The notes beneath the pieces are model-generated. The model did no database searches. It was given only the letters and a program-made list of their open reading frames with translations, and was not told the origin of the DNA. Below, in pieces: positions 51,487-62,010 of a stretch of DNA of 64,000 bases (position 1 is the stretch's first letter; every line of letters begins with the position of its first letter). The position numbers and the translations under genes are program-made. Where the stretch lies: positions 124,001-188,000 of the forward strand of contig JADJVZ010000012.1 of the NCBI GenBank assembly GCA_016716635.1, given 5' to 3'. This stretch comes from Micropruina sp. Its GTDB lineage: Bacteria > Actinomycetota > Actinomycetes > Propionibacteriales > Propionibacteriaceae.

Positions 51487-52806
51487 TCAGGCGAGCAGGG
51501 CCAAGGGATCGTCCAAGAAGTCCTGAATGGTCTGCATCGCGCGGGCACCGTCGGCACCATCGGCGGCTCGGTGATCCAGCGTCAGGCCGCCCTCACACAC
51601 GGTCTGGGCGCGGATCGCGCAGTCGGCGTCAAACACCGGGCGCGTCCCCACCGTGCCCAAGGAGAGCGCCGTGGCTTGGGGAGGGGTCAGCATGGCGTTG
51701 AAGCGGTCCACGCCGAGCGAGCCCAGGTTCGACAGGGTGCCGGTACCGCCGCTGAGGCTGTCCGGATCGATCGTGCCCGCTTTGGCGTTGCCCGCGATGG
51801 TTTTGATGGCCGCATCCAGGCTGGTCATCGACATCTTGTCGGGGTCGAGCAGCACCGGGGCGACCAGGCCGGTCGGGGTGTCGACGGCCAGCGCGATACC
51901 GACATGGGCGTTCGGACGGGTGCCCTCCCCGGCCCAGAAGCCGTTGAGCTGCGGGTATTCGCGCAGGGTGAGGGCGTAGGCGCGCAGCAGCAGGGTCGTC
52001 CAACTGACGCCCTTGAGCGACACCTTGCGGGCCTTGGCCAACCGGCTGAGGTCGAAGGTGCGCCACGCGGTGAATTGCGGGATCAGCGCGCTGGATTCCA
52101 GCACGCGAGCCGTGGCGACGCGCATCCGGCGGGTCTTGGCGTCCCCGAGCAGGTCGGCGCCCTCTGCGGAAACACGTGGGGCCGAGGCCCCCCCGGTGCC
52201 CGCGACGACGGCCACCGGTGCGACGGTCGACGGTGTTGTCCGTGGGCTCGCAGTCACCGCCGCGGTCGGCGTGGGGACGCCGGGAGCGAAGGGGACGGCC
52301 GAGGCCTGAGAACGGTTCGCCAACGCCGCCCGCACGTCGCGGGCCCGGATGGTGTTCGAGGGCCCGGAGGGGGCGATCCCCGCCAACGACAAGCCGGCCG
52401 CGGCGGCGAGCTTGCGGGCCAGCGGGACGGCCCGAACGGTACCCAGGGTGGCGAGCGGCGCCTCATCGGGAGCCGGTGCCGTGGCGTCCGGAACCGGGGC
52501 GGAGGTCTTGGTATCGACGCCTGCGGGGGCCGGCGCATCGAACAGATCGACCAAGAGGTCGTCCGTCGCGGATTCGATCCAGGCAATGGGCTGTCCCACG
52601 GGCACCTGGACGCCCGCCTCGGCGATGATCTCGGCCAGCGTGCCGGCACCGGTGGCCTCGACGTCCATGTCGACCTTGTCGGTCGTCACCACGACAATGG
52701 CGTCACCGTCGCGGATCGTGTCACCGGGCTGGATCAGCCACTCCACGACCGTGCCGAACTCCATCGTCATGCTCATCTTGGGCATGGTCAGCGGGATGCG
52801 GGGCAT
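51487..52806 (-). CDS. 2-oxoacid/acetoin dehydrogenase E2 (dihydrolipoamide acyltransferase)
   Basis: This 439-residue E2 has a lipoyl domain (lipoyl Lys in VVVTTDKVDMDVEAT near residue 44), a linker, an E3-binding peptide (PLARKLAAAAGLSLAGIAPSGPSNTIRARDV) near 150, and the C-terminal catalytic domain with DHRAADGADGARAMQTIQDFL (catalytic His/Asp). It transfers the acyl group from E1 to CoA. It starts three bases after E1-beta. E3 is not in the window, so the complex must use a lipoamide dehydrogenase encoded elsewhere. Confidence 0.92.
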   Translation of the reverse strand: MPRIPLTMPKMSMTMEFGTVVEWLIQPGDTIRDGDAIVVVTTDKVDMDVEATGAGTLAEIIAEAGVQVPVGQPIAWIESATDDLLVDLFDAPAPAGVDTKTSAPVPDATAPAPDEAPLATLGTVRAVPLARKLAAAAGLSLAGIAPSGPSNTIRARDVRAALANRSQASAVPFAPGVPTPTAAVTASPRTTPSTVAPVAVVAGTGGASAPRVSAEGADLLGDAKTRRMRVATARVLESSALIPQFTAWRTFDLSRLAKARKVSLKGVSWTTLLLRAYALTLREYPQLNGFWAGEGTRPNAHVGIALAVDTPTGLVAPVLLDPDKMSMTSLDAAIKTIAGNAKAGTIDPDSLSGGTGTLSNLGSLGVDRFNAMLTPPQATALSLGTVGTRPVFDADCAIRAQTVCEGGLTLDHRAADGADGARAMQTIQDFLDDPLALLA

Positions 52807-52809
52807 GGC

Positions 52810-53797
52810 TCACCACTCCTTAACGAGCGCGGTGGCCTCGCGGACGATGTCCGCCACCTGCGGCACGCTCGCGCGCTCGAGCTGCGGGCTGTAGGGAATC
52901 GGCGTGTCGAGGCCACACAGGCGGCGGATCGGAGCCTGCAGGTCGCCGAAGGCCGGCGACTCGGCGATGCCCGCGGCGACCTCGCTCATGAAGCCGTTGA
53001 ACTTCACGGCCTCTTGGACGAGCAACACCCTTCCGGTCTTGGAGACTGACGCCAAGATCAGCGGCAGGTCAAGCGGCTTGATCGTGCGGGGATCGATGAC
53101 CTCGACGCTGATGCCGTCCGCGGCCAACAGTTCGGCCGCCTCGGACGCTCGCTGCACCTCAATGGACGTTGCCACGATGGTCAGATCGGTGCCCTCGCGG
53201 ACGATCCGCCCTTGGCCGAGCAGCGCCTTCGGGAACACCTCCGGCACCTCGAAGCTCTGCTTATAGAGCAGCTTGTGCTCCAGGATCAGGACGGGGTTCG
53301 GATCCTCCAGCGCGGCCAGCAGCAGAGAGGCGGCGTCCGTGGCGTCCGAGGGCATCACGACCTTGAGGCCGGGCACATGGGCGAACCACGCCTCCAGCGA
53401 CTGGCTGTGTTGGGCGGCGGCGCCGGTGCCGGAGCCTCCGGGAGCCCGGATCACCAGCGGCACACTGGCCTGCCCGCCCACCATGAAGTGCAGCTTGGCG
53501 GCCTGGTTGACGACCTGATCCATGGCCTGGCAGAGGAAGTCGGAGAACTGGATCTCGACGATCGGACGCATGCCGGTCAGCGCCGCCCCCACGCCCGCGC
53601 CCATGATCCCCAGCTCGGAGATGGTGGTGTCGCGGATCCGGTCGGTGCCGAGCTTTTCGTAGAGGTCGTTGGTGACGCCGAAGGCGCCGCCGTAGATGCC
53701 GACGTCCTCGCCCATCAGGAACACCCGGGGTCGGCCGTCATCGCCTGGAACATCGCCTCGCGGATCGCCTCCGCGTAGGTCATGGTGCGCGTCGCGG

Positions 53798-53801
<4 letters not shown>
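52810..53801 (-). CDS. 2-oxoacid/acetoin dehydrogenase E1 beta subunit, apparent frameshift
   Basis: From the ATG at 53801 the frame gives MTATRTMTYAEAIREAMFQAMTADP and then breaks. At 53727-53730 the plus strand has GGGG where GGGGG would give ADPRVFLMGEDVGIYGGAFGVTNDLYEKLG. The rest is normal transketolase-type pyrimidine-binding and C-terminal domains (GSGTGAAAQHSQSLEAWFAHVPGLKVVMPSD, IVATSIEVQRASEAAELL). It forms the alpha2beta2 E1 with the next gene. The ATG overlaps the E1-alpha stop (ATGA). The frameshift is most likely a sequencing error at a homopolymer. Confidence 0.88.
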
Positions 53802-54808
<1,007 letters not shown>

Positions 54809-54919
54809 GGCCCGACGATACGACATTCTCGCCGCTTTTGCACTATTTCCCACCCCAGTCTGAACTAATGTGCAGATAGCTTGACTTGGACGTCCTGCTG
54901 CGCCACCTACGATGAGCGC

Positions 54920-55532
54920 ATGTCCTTCTCGGTCGTTGAGCTCATCGGGTACCTCGCCTCGGCGCTGGTGGTCGCCAGCCTGGCCATGACGTCGGTGGTG
55001 CGGCTGCGGCTCATCTCGCTGGCAGGATCGATCACCTTCGTGGTCTACGGATTGCTGCTGCCGTCCATCCCGATCATCATCACGAACGCCTGCGTGGCCC
55101 TGCTGAATATCTGGTTCCTGCGCAAGGAGTTCAGCGGCGAGCGCGACCTCAACGCGGTGCCTGTGAACCCGGAGGCCCCCTTCTTTGCCGACTTCCTCCG
55201 CTCCCACGAGGCCGACATCCACAAGCAACAGCCAGGCTTCGACGGCGTGCGTCCGGGCGACTTCGCCTTGCTCCCTCAACCGGGACGGCCTGCCCGCTGG
55301 TGCCTACGTGGGGCAGCTGAAGGACGGCACGCTGGAGCTGCGCCTCGACTACGTGCTTGCGCCGTTCCGCGACAGCCGGCTCGGCCAGTGGCTCTACGGC
55401 CCGGGCGCCAAGCTGCTGCACCAAGCCGGCATCCGCCGGGTGCGCGCCAACGCCCGCACCCCCTCTCATGCCGACTACCTGCGCAGCGTGGGCTTCACCC
55501 ACGAGGGCGACTGGCTCGTCCGAGACGTCTAG
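54920..55532 (+). CDS. YgjV-like membrane protein with GNAT-like C-terminus, apparent frameshift
   Basis: From the ATG at 54920 the frame gives three membrane helices (ELIGYLASALVVASLAMTSV, LISLAGSITFVVYGLLLPS, IIITNACVALLNIWFLRKEF), as in YgjV-family proteins. At about 55269-55271 the sequence has CTCCCTC where CTCCTC keeps the frame; after removing one C it continues LLNRDGLPAGAYVGQLKDGTLELRLDYVLAPFRDSRLGQWLYGPG and SHADYLRSVGFTHEGDWLV, a GNAT-like acetyltransferase end. Full length is about 203 residues. It is divergent from the E1/E2 operon. Confidence 0.8.
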
Positions 55533-55697
55533 CGCCGGGCCTTTTCGCGAGTCTCCACCTGGCGGACGGATGTCGTGGGCAGTCCCCCTGCAGCCTCACG
55601 AAAACACCACCACCCCCCGCCGCGGTGAGCCAGGAGATCTGGTCCTGGTGCGCCCTTAGGGGTGGTAGCGGCCCTCACGGCCCCTGGTCAGGTAGAT

Positions 55698-55717
55698 TTC
55701 GTTTGCACACGAACGAA
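55698..55717. promoter_or_regulatory. Candidate MarR operator
   Basis: TTCGTT-N8-AACGAA, a perfect six-base inverted repeat, lies nine bases before the marR ATG at 55726, beside a possible -10 (TAGATT). It fits autoregulation by the MarR protein. Confidence 0.7.
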
Positions 55718-55725
55718 TTGGGACG

Positions 55726-56160
55726 ATGGAACTGAACCAGAGCCTTGGCTTCGCGGTCAATCACGTCGGGAGGCTCCTTGGGGCAGCCCTCGCCGAACGA
55801 CTGGCACCGCTCGGCTTGACCCCCGCGCAGTGGCTCGTCCTGGAGTACGTGAACCAGCAACCAGCCACGCACCAAGAACTGATTGCCCGTGACCTTGGCA
55901 GCGATGCAGCCACGCTCGCCGGAGTCTTGGCGCGCCTCGAAGCCCAGGGTTTCGTGGAGCGCACCGAGGACCCCCACGATCGCCGCCGCAAGCTGGTGAG
56001 GCCGGGTCCACGGCCCGCGCCCTCGACAGCCAGCAGCGACGCTCGAGACGTCAACGACCAAGCGCTGCGGGGATTCACCTCGACCGAACAGGTGCAACTG
56101 TTCGCGTTTCTGGAGCGACTCAGAGCGAATCTCACCCGGCCGACCGGCTCCCCATGCTGA
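55726..56160 (+). CDS. MarR-family transcriptional regulator (possible compensating frameshifts)
   Basis: The 144-residue protein has a winged HTH: LTPAQWLVLEYVNQQPATHQELIARDLGSDAATLAGVLARLEAQGFVERTEDPHDRRRKLVR. After KLV the sequence reads PGPRPAPSTASSDAR; in another frame the same DNA gives GSTARALDSQQRRSR, which is more like the helix after a MarR wing, before the original frame resumes with DVNDQALRGFTSTEQVQLFAFLERL. Two compensating indels are likely. It is the first gene of a three-gene operon with a membrane protein and an M23-like peptidase. Confidence 0.85.
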   Translation: MELNQSLGFAVNHVGRLLGAALAERLAPLGLTPAQWLVLEYVNQQPATHQELIARDLGSDAATLAGVLARLEAQGFVERTEDPHDRRRKLVRPGPRPAPSTASSDARDVNDQALRGFTSTEQVQLFAFLERLRANLTRPTGSPC

Positions 56161-56522
56161 CGACCCTGATGTTCCTCAATGCGGCCCTGCTTTGGGCCAG
56201 CGCCGCCTTCGGGATTGCCGCGCTCGTGAGCCCCGCGCGGCTGGCTGGCGCGACCGCCACCACGCCGACCTCCCCTGCGGCACCCTTCTACCCGCGCATG
56301 TATGCCGCCCGTGCCGTACCTCTCGGTGTCGTCGGTGGGGTCGTCGTCGCCTTGGGCGCCTCCGATCCGGCGGAGTGCATCCCGTGGCTACTACTGGCGG
56401 GGATCGTCCAAGTGTTCGACGCCCTGATCGGTGCGGAGCGGCGTCGCCTGGGCATGGTCCTGGCGCCCGCCTTGGCGGCCCTCATCCACCTGAGCACTCT
56501 CGTCTGGGTGATCGTCCGATGA
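56154..56522 (+). CDS. Four-helix membrane protein (DUF4267-like)
   Basis: The 122-residue protein has four hydrophobic segments: MLTTLMFLNAALLWASAAFGIAAL, MYAARAVPLGVVGGVVVALGA, PWLLLAGIVQVFDALIGA and GMVLAPALAALIHLSTLVWVIV. The pattern resembles small DUF4267-type membrane proteins, whose role is unknown. It overlaps marR by seven bases and the next gene by four (ATGA), so it is in a tight operon. Confidence 0.72.
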   Translation: MLTTLMFLNAALLWASAAFGIAALVSPARLAGATATTPTSPAAPFYPRMYAARAVPLGVVGGVVVALGASDPAECIPWLLLAGIVQVFDALIGAERRRLGMVLAPALAALIHLSTLVWVIVR

Positions 56523-57178
56523 GCCCCGCGCTTCTCGTGTTAGAGCTTCCGGGACGAGGCCCCTTCCAGGCTCGCAACAGCCCGGCAACACGGGTTCCCA
56601 GTCACGGCACCTGGGACTTCGGTACGGCCCACGCCCTCGACCTCGTGCCTGTGGACCTCCGGGGGCGCAGCGCACCACCCACGTGGCGGACGCTCTTGGC
56701 CACCGAAGATCCGGCCCGGTTTGTCGGGTTTGGGATCGACATCAATGCCCCCGTGGCCGGACGGGTGATCCAGGCGCATGACGCTGAGCCCGACGGCCCC
56801 GCGCGACGTTCACCTTTGGCCTATCTCGCGTTCGCCAAGGGCCAGCCGGAACGCATTCGGGCAGGCCTGGCCGCGGTCGCGGGCAACCACGTCGTGATCG
56901 GCACTGCGGAAGGGCCCTTCGTCCTGGTAGCGCACTTACGCCAGGGCTCGCTCGCAGTCCGCATCGGCGAGCAGGTCGCTGTCGGTCAGCGGTTGGGCGC
57001 CTGCGGGAACTCAGGAAATAGCACACAGCCGCATGTCCATCTCCAAGCGACCGACTCCGCGAACTGGCAGACCGCTTACGCGGTGCCCTTCGTCTTCCGA
57101 GCCTTCCGCGAGGCCCTCACCGGGAGCGTCAGGCACCACACTTTGCCGAAGGACGGCGACTCCGTGGTTTCGTGGTGA
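56519..57178 (+). CDS. M23-like (LytM) metallopeptidase-domain protein
   Basis: The 219-residue protein has SHGTWDFGTAHALDLVPVDLRG (first metal ligands, HxxxD), APVAGRVIQAHD, NHVVIGTAEGPFVLVAHLRQGSLAVRIGEQVAVGQRLGACGNSGNSTQPHVHLQ (HxH). This is the LytM/M23 beta-lytic peptidase fold. No signal peptide is visible, which is unusual for a wall hydrolase. It is the last gene of the marR operon and convergent with thiQ after 11 bases. Confidence 0.8.
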   Translation: MSPALLVLELPGRGPFQARNSPATRVPSHGTWDFGTAHALDLVPVDLRGRSAPPTWRTLLATEDPARFVGFGIDINAPVAGRVIQAHDAEPDGPARRSPLAYLAFAKGQPERIRAGLAAVAGNHVVIGTAEGPFVLVAHLRQGSLAVRIGEQVAVGQRLGACGNSGNSTQPHVHLQATDSANWQTAYAVPFVFRAFREALTGSVRHHTLPKDGDSVVSW

Positions 57179-57189
57179 CCACCTCAAAG

Positions 57190-58169
57190 TCACGCCCCCG
57201 CAGGAACCATGGCGCATCCCTCCACAGCCACGCGGACGGCTATGAGGGCCTGCTCCGGCGGACGCGGCGCCCGCACGATCGCCTCCTGCCCACCGGGAAG
57301 TCGCACGGTGATCTCCACCTGGCCCCGATCGACATGGTGACTGACCACGGACAACTCGACGCCCTCACTCGCCGGGATCAAGCCCAGTGGACCGATAGCC
57401 ACGAGGTCGCCCGGCTCAACTGACACGCCCAGTGTTCCCGCGACGTCACCCGTGAGGAACGGCCCGTAGCCGAGGAACTCCGCCACCGCACGCGAAGCCG
57501 GGGAACGCCAGACGGTTTCGGGGGCATCGAGTTGGAGAAGGTGTCCCTGGTCCAGCACGGCCACCCGATCAGCCAAGGCGAAGGCCTCGTCCTGATCGTG
57601 GGTCACGTAGCGCGTCGGGGTGTTGGTTCGGCGGAGTACCTCCCCAACATGACGACGAGTCGTTCCCGCAGGCCCCGATCCAGCGCGGACAGTGGTTCGT
57701 CCAACAGCAACATCCGAGGCTTGGGGGCCAGCGACCGCGCCAGCGCGACGCGTTGCGCCTGCCCGCCCGACAGCTCGGTGACCTGCCGGGGACCAAGCCC
57801 CGAGAGTCCGACGATGTCGAGGAGTTCGGCGACGCGAGCCGCTCGCTCCGCCTTGTCCCAGTCGAACAGGCCGTAGCCGACATTGCCGGCGACATTGAGG
57901 TGGGGAAAAAGCTGACCATCTTGGAACATCATCCCGAACCCGCGACGGTGAACCGGCACACCGGCGAGGTCGTCCGCCTCCCAGGCGATCGTCCCGGACG
58001 CGAGTGGTTCGAGCCCGGCGACGGCCCTCAACAACGACGACTTCCCCGACCCGGACGCCCCCAACAGGGCCACCATCTCGCCGGGCGCCACCGTCAGACT
58101 CACCCGGTCGACCGCGACGGTGCCCCCGTAGTGGACGCTCGCCCCGCGCACCTCCAGGCCGGTCACCAT
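57190..58169 (-). CDS. thiQ: Thiamin ABC transporter ATPase ThiQ, apparent frameshift
   Basis: From the ATG at 58169 it has Walker A GASGSGKSS, the signature LSGGQAQRVALARSLA and Walker B LLLDEPLSALD. At about 57648-57651 the minus strand has GGGG where GGGGG keeps the frame (VVMLGEVLRRTNTPTRYVTHDQDEAFALADRVAVL); it then continues with the H-loop (THDQDEA) and a TOBE-like C-terminal domain to 57190. Full length is about 326 residues. It overlaps thiP by seven bases. It powers thiamin (or TPP) uptake with ThiP and ThiB under a TPP riboswitch. Confidence 0.9.
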
Positions 58170-59767
58170 CCTCGCGCCTCCCCATGGCCGAGGGCTTCGG
58201 CCGCCGCCATGACGGTACCGGTCACGAGCGCCAGCATCACGCAGGCCGCCAGCGCCATGCCCTGGTTGTCGGCGCCCGGTCGTCCGATGAGATGGAAGAT
58301 GAGGACGGGCAGTGTGGGAGTGTCCGGACGCGCCAAGAACGACGTCGCTCCAAACTCCCCCAAGGAGGTCGCGAAGGCGAAACCGAGGGCTAAACCCAAT
58401 CCGCGCAGGGCATAGGGCCCCTCAATGGTCGCGGCGACCCGCCACGGACCAGCACCCAGGGTGGCAGCCGCCTCCATTTGGCGTGGATCCAGCGCCCGCA
58501 GCACCGGCAGCAACGTACGGACGACCAGCGGCAGCGCCACGACGGCTTGGGCGACGGGGATCAAGATCGTGGACGAACGAAGGTCCAGTGGGGGCCGATT
58601 GAGGGTGACGAGGAAGCCGAATCCGACGGTGACCGCCGAGACCCCCAACGGGAGCATGAACAGGGAATCCAGCACCTGTTGGGCACTCTGCCCCAGCGCT
58701 GTCCGCGGGCGACGCGAGAGTACGAAACTGACCATGAGTCCGAGGGTGACCGCCAAGAGGGCGGCCTGGGTTGCGGTCGCCAGCGACGTCGCCGCCGCGG
58801 CCCACACCGACACTCCGGCGGAGCCCACGGTGCCGAGCAGTTGGTAGTTGTGGAGCCCCCACCCTTCGGGGGTCGCTAACGAGCGGGTCACGAGTGCCGC
58901 CAGCGGCAGTCCGATCACCCCGACCACCACGGCGAGAGTGGGCACGACCGCGGGCCAGTCCGACCAGCGCAACACAGGCGCCGCCAAGCCATCCGTCCGC
59001 AGCCGCAGGGCGCGTTCCTGCCGGGACCTCGTAGCGTTGGCCAGCGCCAAGGAGCCGCTCACCACCGCCAGTTGGACGATCGACAGCGCGGCCGCCACCG
59101 GCAGGTTGAGCAGTTGGGCGGTTTGGTAATAGATCTCGGTTTCGAGGGTCCCCCAGGTGACGCCGCCCATGATCATCACGATGCCGAAGGCGCTCGCACA
59201 GAAGAGGAAGACCAGCGCGGCACCGGAGGCGATGGCCGGGGCCAGCGCGGGCAGCGTCACTGTCCACAGGGCCCTGGCGGGTGTGGCTCCGAGCGCGCGG
59301 GCGGCCTCCACGACCCGGGGATCGAGGCGCGCCCACATGGTGCCGACCGTCCGGACGATGACCGAGTAGTTGAAGAACACCAGGGCCAGGACGATAGCGC
59401 CGAAGGATTCGCCGATGCCCAGAAAGGCCAGCGGACCATTGAAGAGGGTCTTGAACGCTACCCCGACAACCACCGTGGGCAGCACGAACGGGACGCTGAC
59501 AAGCGCCCGCAGCCAGGTCCGTCCCGGGAAGCGGCAGCGGTAGAGAACATAGGCGCCAGGCACACCGAGGGCCACGCTCGCCAGCGTCCCGGTGACCGCC
59601 AACGCCAGGGTTTGGCCGATGATCCGCAAGGTGCGCGCCGCGCCAAACGCCTCGGCGAACCCGGCCAGGGTGAAGCCGTTCTCGTCCACGAAGCCGCGCC
59701 CGATCAGGGTGATCACCGGCCATGCGAAGAAGACGCCCAAGAAGGCTATGGGGATGACCGCTGCCAC
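58163..59767 (-). CDS. thiP: Thiamin ABC transporter permease ThiP
   Basis: This 534-residue permease has two fused BPD_transp_1 modules, each with about six membrane helices and an EAA loop (EAARALGATPARALWTVTLPALAPAIASG and EAAATLGAGPWRVAATIEGPYALRGLGLA). Fused double permeases are typical of ThiP and iron(III) importers; the TPP riboswitch decides for thiamin. The GTG at 59767 is used here; the frame stays open upstream to about 59825 (RGVPLAAGWVVAAV) without a good start, so the N-terminus is uncertain, or a frameshift near it exists. Confidence 0.88.
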   Translation of the reverse strand: MAAVIPIAFLGVFFAWPVITLIGRGFVDENGFTLAGFAEAFGAARTLRIIGQTLALAVTGTLASVALGVPGAYVLYRCRFPGRTWLRALVSVPFVLPTVVVGVAFKTLFNGPLAFLGIGESFGAIVLALVFFNYSVIVRTVGTMWARLDPRVVEAARALGATPARALWTVTLPALAPAIASGAALVFLFCASAFGIVMIMGGVTWGTLETEIYYQTAQLLNLPVAAALSIVQLAVVSGSLALANATRSRQERALRLRTDGLAAPVLRWSDWPAVVPTLAVVVGVIGLPLAALVTRSLATPEGWGLHNYQLLGTVGSAGVSVWAAAATSLATATQAALLAVTLGLMVSFVLSRRPRTALGQSAQQVLDSLFMLPLGVSAVTVGFGFLVTLNRPPLDLRSSTILIPVAQAVVALPLVVRTLLPVLRALDPRQMEAAATLGAGPWRVAATIEGPYALRGLGLALGFAFATSLGEFGATSFLARPDTPTLPVLIFHLIGRPGADNQGMALAACVMLALVTGTVMAAAEALGHGEARGW

Positions 59768-59840
59768 AACCCAGCCCGCCGCCAGCGGAACGCCCCGAGG
59801 ACGCCCGCCGGCGAACGGCGCTGGACGAGGGTCACGTGGC

Positions 59841-60921
59841 TCAGCCGAGAACTGCGGCCGTCCACGCCTTGATCCACGCGTCGCGGTTCGCGGACAAAGT
59901 GGTGGCGGGAACTGTGAACGGTGACTCCACCTTGGCGGCGAACTGCGTCCAGTCGGCAGGCAACGCGGTGGCGCGGTTCGCCGGGTAGACGTACATCTGA
60001 CCCGGGATGTCGGCCTGAACCTCGGGGCTCAGCAGGAAGTCGATGAAGGCTCGCGCGCCGACGGCGTTCTTAGCCCCGGCGATGACGCCCGCGTATTCGA
60101 CCTGGCGGAAGCAGGTCTGGGTGAGCGCCACCGTGGGGGCAACCCCGTCCTTGGCTTCGTAGGCCGGGGACGTGTTGTAGGACACCACCAGCGGGTAGGC
60201 GCCCTTGCCGGTCGAGCCTGAGAAGTCGGTGGAGTAGGCCTCCGTCCAACCCGGGTCGACCTTGACTCCGTTGGCCTTGAGGGCCTTCCAGTAGTCGAGG
60301 TAGCCCGACTCGCTCTTGGCGCCGATGGTGGCGGCCAGGAAGGCCATCCCTGGCGACGAGGACGCCGGGTTCTCGACGACCAGGAGCTTGGCGTACTCGG
60401 GCTTGAGCAGGTCGTCCAACGTCGCGGGGACGGCGAGGTTCTTGGCCTTGAACCAGGCCAGGTCGGCGTTGAGGCAGACGTCCCCGTAGTCGATGGGAGT
60501 CAGCATGTGCTGGGTGTCGGCGAGGAGATCGTCCGACCCGGCGGGCACGGCCGGCGAGGCGTACGGCGCCAGGATCCCGGCGCTGATGGCGCGTCCGGAG
60601 AAGGTGTTATCGATGCCGAACACCACGTCACCCAGAGGCGAATCCTTGGTGAGGACGAGCTGATTGACGACCGTCCCGGCATCGCCCGGCTTGACGAACT
60701 TCACCGTGAAGCCGGTCTTCTTGGCGAAGGCATCGAGGGAGCGATTGCGTCACCGCGAACGAATCGTGGGTGACGACCGTGAGTTCCGTGGCCGATGTCA
60801 GCGGGCTCGGGGTAGGTGAGGCGGCGGACGGACTGGCGGACGGTGCGCTGGCGCAGGCCGTGAGCGCGGTGACCGCGATAATCGCGCCTAGACCAAGCCA
60901 GGCGCGGCGAATGATGGACAT
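59841..60921 (-). CDS. thiB: Thiamin-binding lipoprotein ThiB, apparent frameshift
   Basis: From the ATG at 60921 (GGAGG upstream) it has a lipoprotein signal (LGLGAIIAVTALTACAS) and then ELTVVTHDSFAV. At 60737-60739 the minus strand has CCC where CC keeps the frame (SLLDAFAKKTGFTVKFVKPGDAGTVVNQLVLTKDSPLGDVVFGIDNTF). The rest is a ThiB-type substrate-binding protein (DYGDVCLNADLAWFKAKNLAVPATLDDLLKPEYAKLLVVENPASSSPGMAFL, QTCFRQVEYAGV). Full length is about 359 residues. Confidence 0.9.
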
Positions 60922-60965
60922 ATGTTTCCTCCAAAATCATCGGAGGGCTCGGCCATGCCGAGGAG

Positions 60966-61053
60966 ATCCCGACTCCCTACGCCGGTATGAACCGGATCAG
61001 GTTCGAGGGTCTGCGGATGCCCGCACTCTCAGCGCCCCTGGGACGCTCCCCTG
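60966..61053 (-). promoter_or_regulatory. TPP riboswitch (THI element)
   Basis: On the minus strand, upstream of thiB, the leader has GGGGAGCGTCCC, GGCGCTGAGAGTG (the CUGAGA core), GCAGACCCTCGAACCTGATCCGG (the ACCUGAU core) and a closing GGCGTAGGGAGTC. This is the conserved TPP aptamer. It should switch off thiBPQ when thiamin pyrophosphate is abundant. It ends about 45 bases before the thiB start. Confidence 0.95.
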
Positions 61054-61187
61054 TCTGGTCGCAAGGTTAACACCGCGCTCGACCCTCTTCGTCGCGCACC
61101 ACCGGACGCGCGCCGCCCCGTCTTTGGACGTTGGGGTCGCCTGCAAGCGCGCAACCACCTTCGCGCGGAGTGCGGGAGGATGGCGCC

Positions 61188-61859
61188 ATGAAAAGCGCGG
61201 TCATCTTTGACATGGACGGCACTCTGATCGACACCGAATACGTGTGGGATGTCGTGCGCCGAGGCCTCGCGAAGGATCACGGCATACCGTGGCCGGAGGC
61301 GGCGACCCGAGCGATGATGGGCATGTCCACTCCGGAATGGTCGGGCTATCTGGTGAACGTCGTGGGCTTCCCCGGCCCACCGTCGGCCGCGGCCAACGAG
61401 GTGATAGAGGGGATGCTCGTCCACTACCGCCAAGGAGTCGAGGTGCTGCCGGGGGCGGTGGCGTCCGTCCAACGGATGGCCGATCGCGGACCCATCGGGT
61501 TGGCCAGTTCGTCCCCCCGTCGCCTTATCGACGCAGCTTTGGACGTGATGGGCATCACCGACCTGTTCAGCGCGATCCGCTCAACCGAAGAAGGCAACGG
61601 AGTGGGCAAACCCGACCCCGATGCCTTCTTCTGGGTGGCGGACGCCCTCGGCGTCTCTCCGGGCCGCTGCGTCGTTATCGAGGATTCGACCAACGGAATC
61701 CAGGCGGGGCTCAACGCGGGAATGCCGGTCATTGCCATCCCACCGCACTTCGAGCCCCCGGCCCCCGCCCTGCTGGCCCAATGCGCCGCCGTCATCGACA
61801 CCTTGGACGACCTCGACGGCTCCCTCATTGACAAGGTCCTCCAACGTCAGGCCGAGTGA
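61188..61859 (+). CDS. HAD-superfamily phosphatase (beta-phosphoglucomutase-like)
   Basis: The 223-residue protein starts MKSAVIFDMDGTLIDTEYVW (motif I, nucleophile Asp9 and Asp11). Motif II is SSSPRR, motif III GVGKPDPDAFFWVADALG and motif IV VIEDSTNGIQAGLNAGM. It acts on a small phosphorylated metabolite. The ATG at 61188 follows GGGAGG. It is divergent from the TPP-riboswitch operon, so a phosphatase role in thiamin metabolism is conceivable but not shown. Confidence 0.88.
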   Translation: MKSAVIFDMDGTLIDTEYVWDVVRRGLAKDHGIPWPEAATRAMMGMSTPEWSGYLVNVVGFPGPPSAAANEVIEGMLVHYRQGVEVLPGAVASVQRMADRGPIGLASSSPRRLIDAALDVMGITDLFSAIRSTEEGNGVGKPDPDAFFWVADALGVSPGRCVVIEDSTNGIQAGLNAGMPVIAIPPHFEPPAPALLAQCAAVIDTLDDLDGSLIDKVLQRQAE

Positions 61860-61898
61860 CCGAAGCCTGGATACCCCGTCCGCCTGCCAGCACCCGCA

Positions 61899-62010
61899 TC
61901 TTTGCTGGCGTTAGCCGTCTTAGCTGGCGCTATTTCGTCAGCAAAGAAGCCCAACGCCAGCAGAGTGCGCAGAACGCCAGCAGAGTGCGCACGGACGCCA
62001 GCAGAGTGGC
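61899..62010. repeat. Cluster of GCTGGCG/CGCCAGC repeats
   Basis: Two forward units (TTTGCTGGCGTTAGCC and TTAGCTGGCGCTATTT), then CAGCAAAG and three inverted units of (A)ACGCCAGCAGAGTG spaced 20-21 bases apart. The same motif at similar spacing forms the arms of the element at 34774-34996. No gene is seen in this region (61860-62133). Confidence 0.75.

Noticed and set aside
61950..62010. Possible CRISPR from the three CGCCAGCAGAGTG units
   Set aside because: Repeats are only 13 bases with 7-8-base gaps; this is a tandem or dispersed repeat, not a CRISPR.
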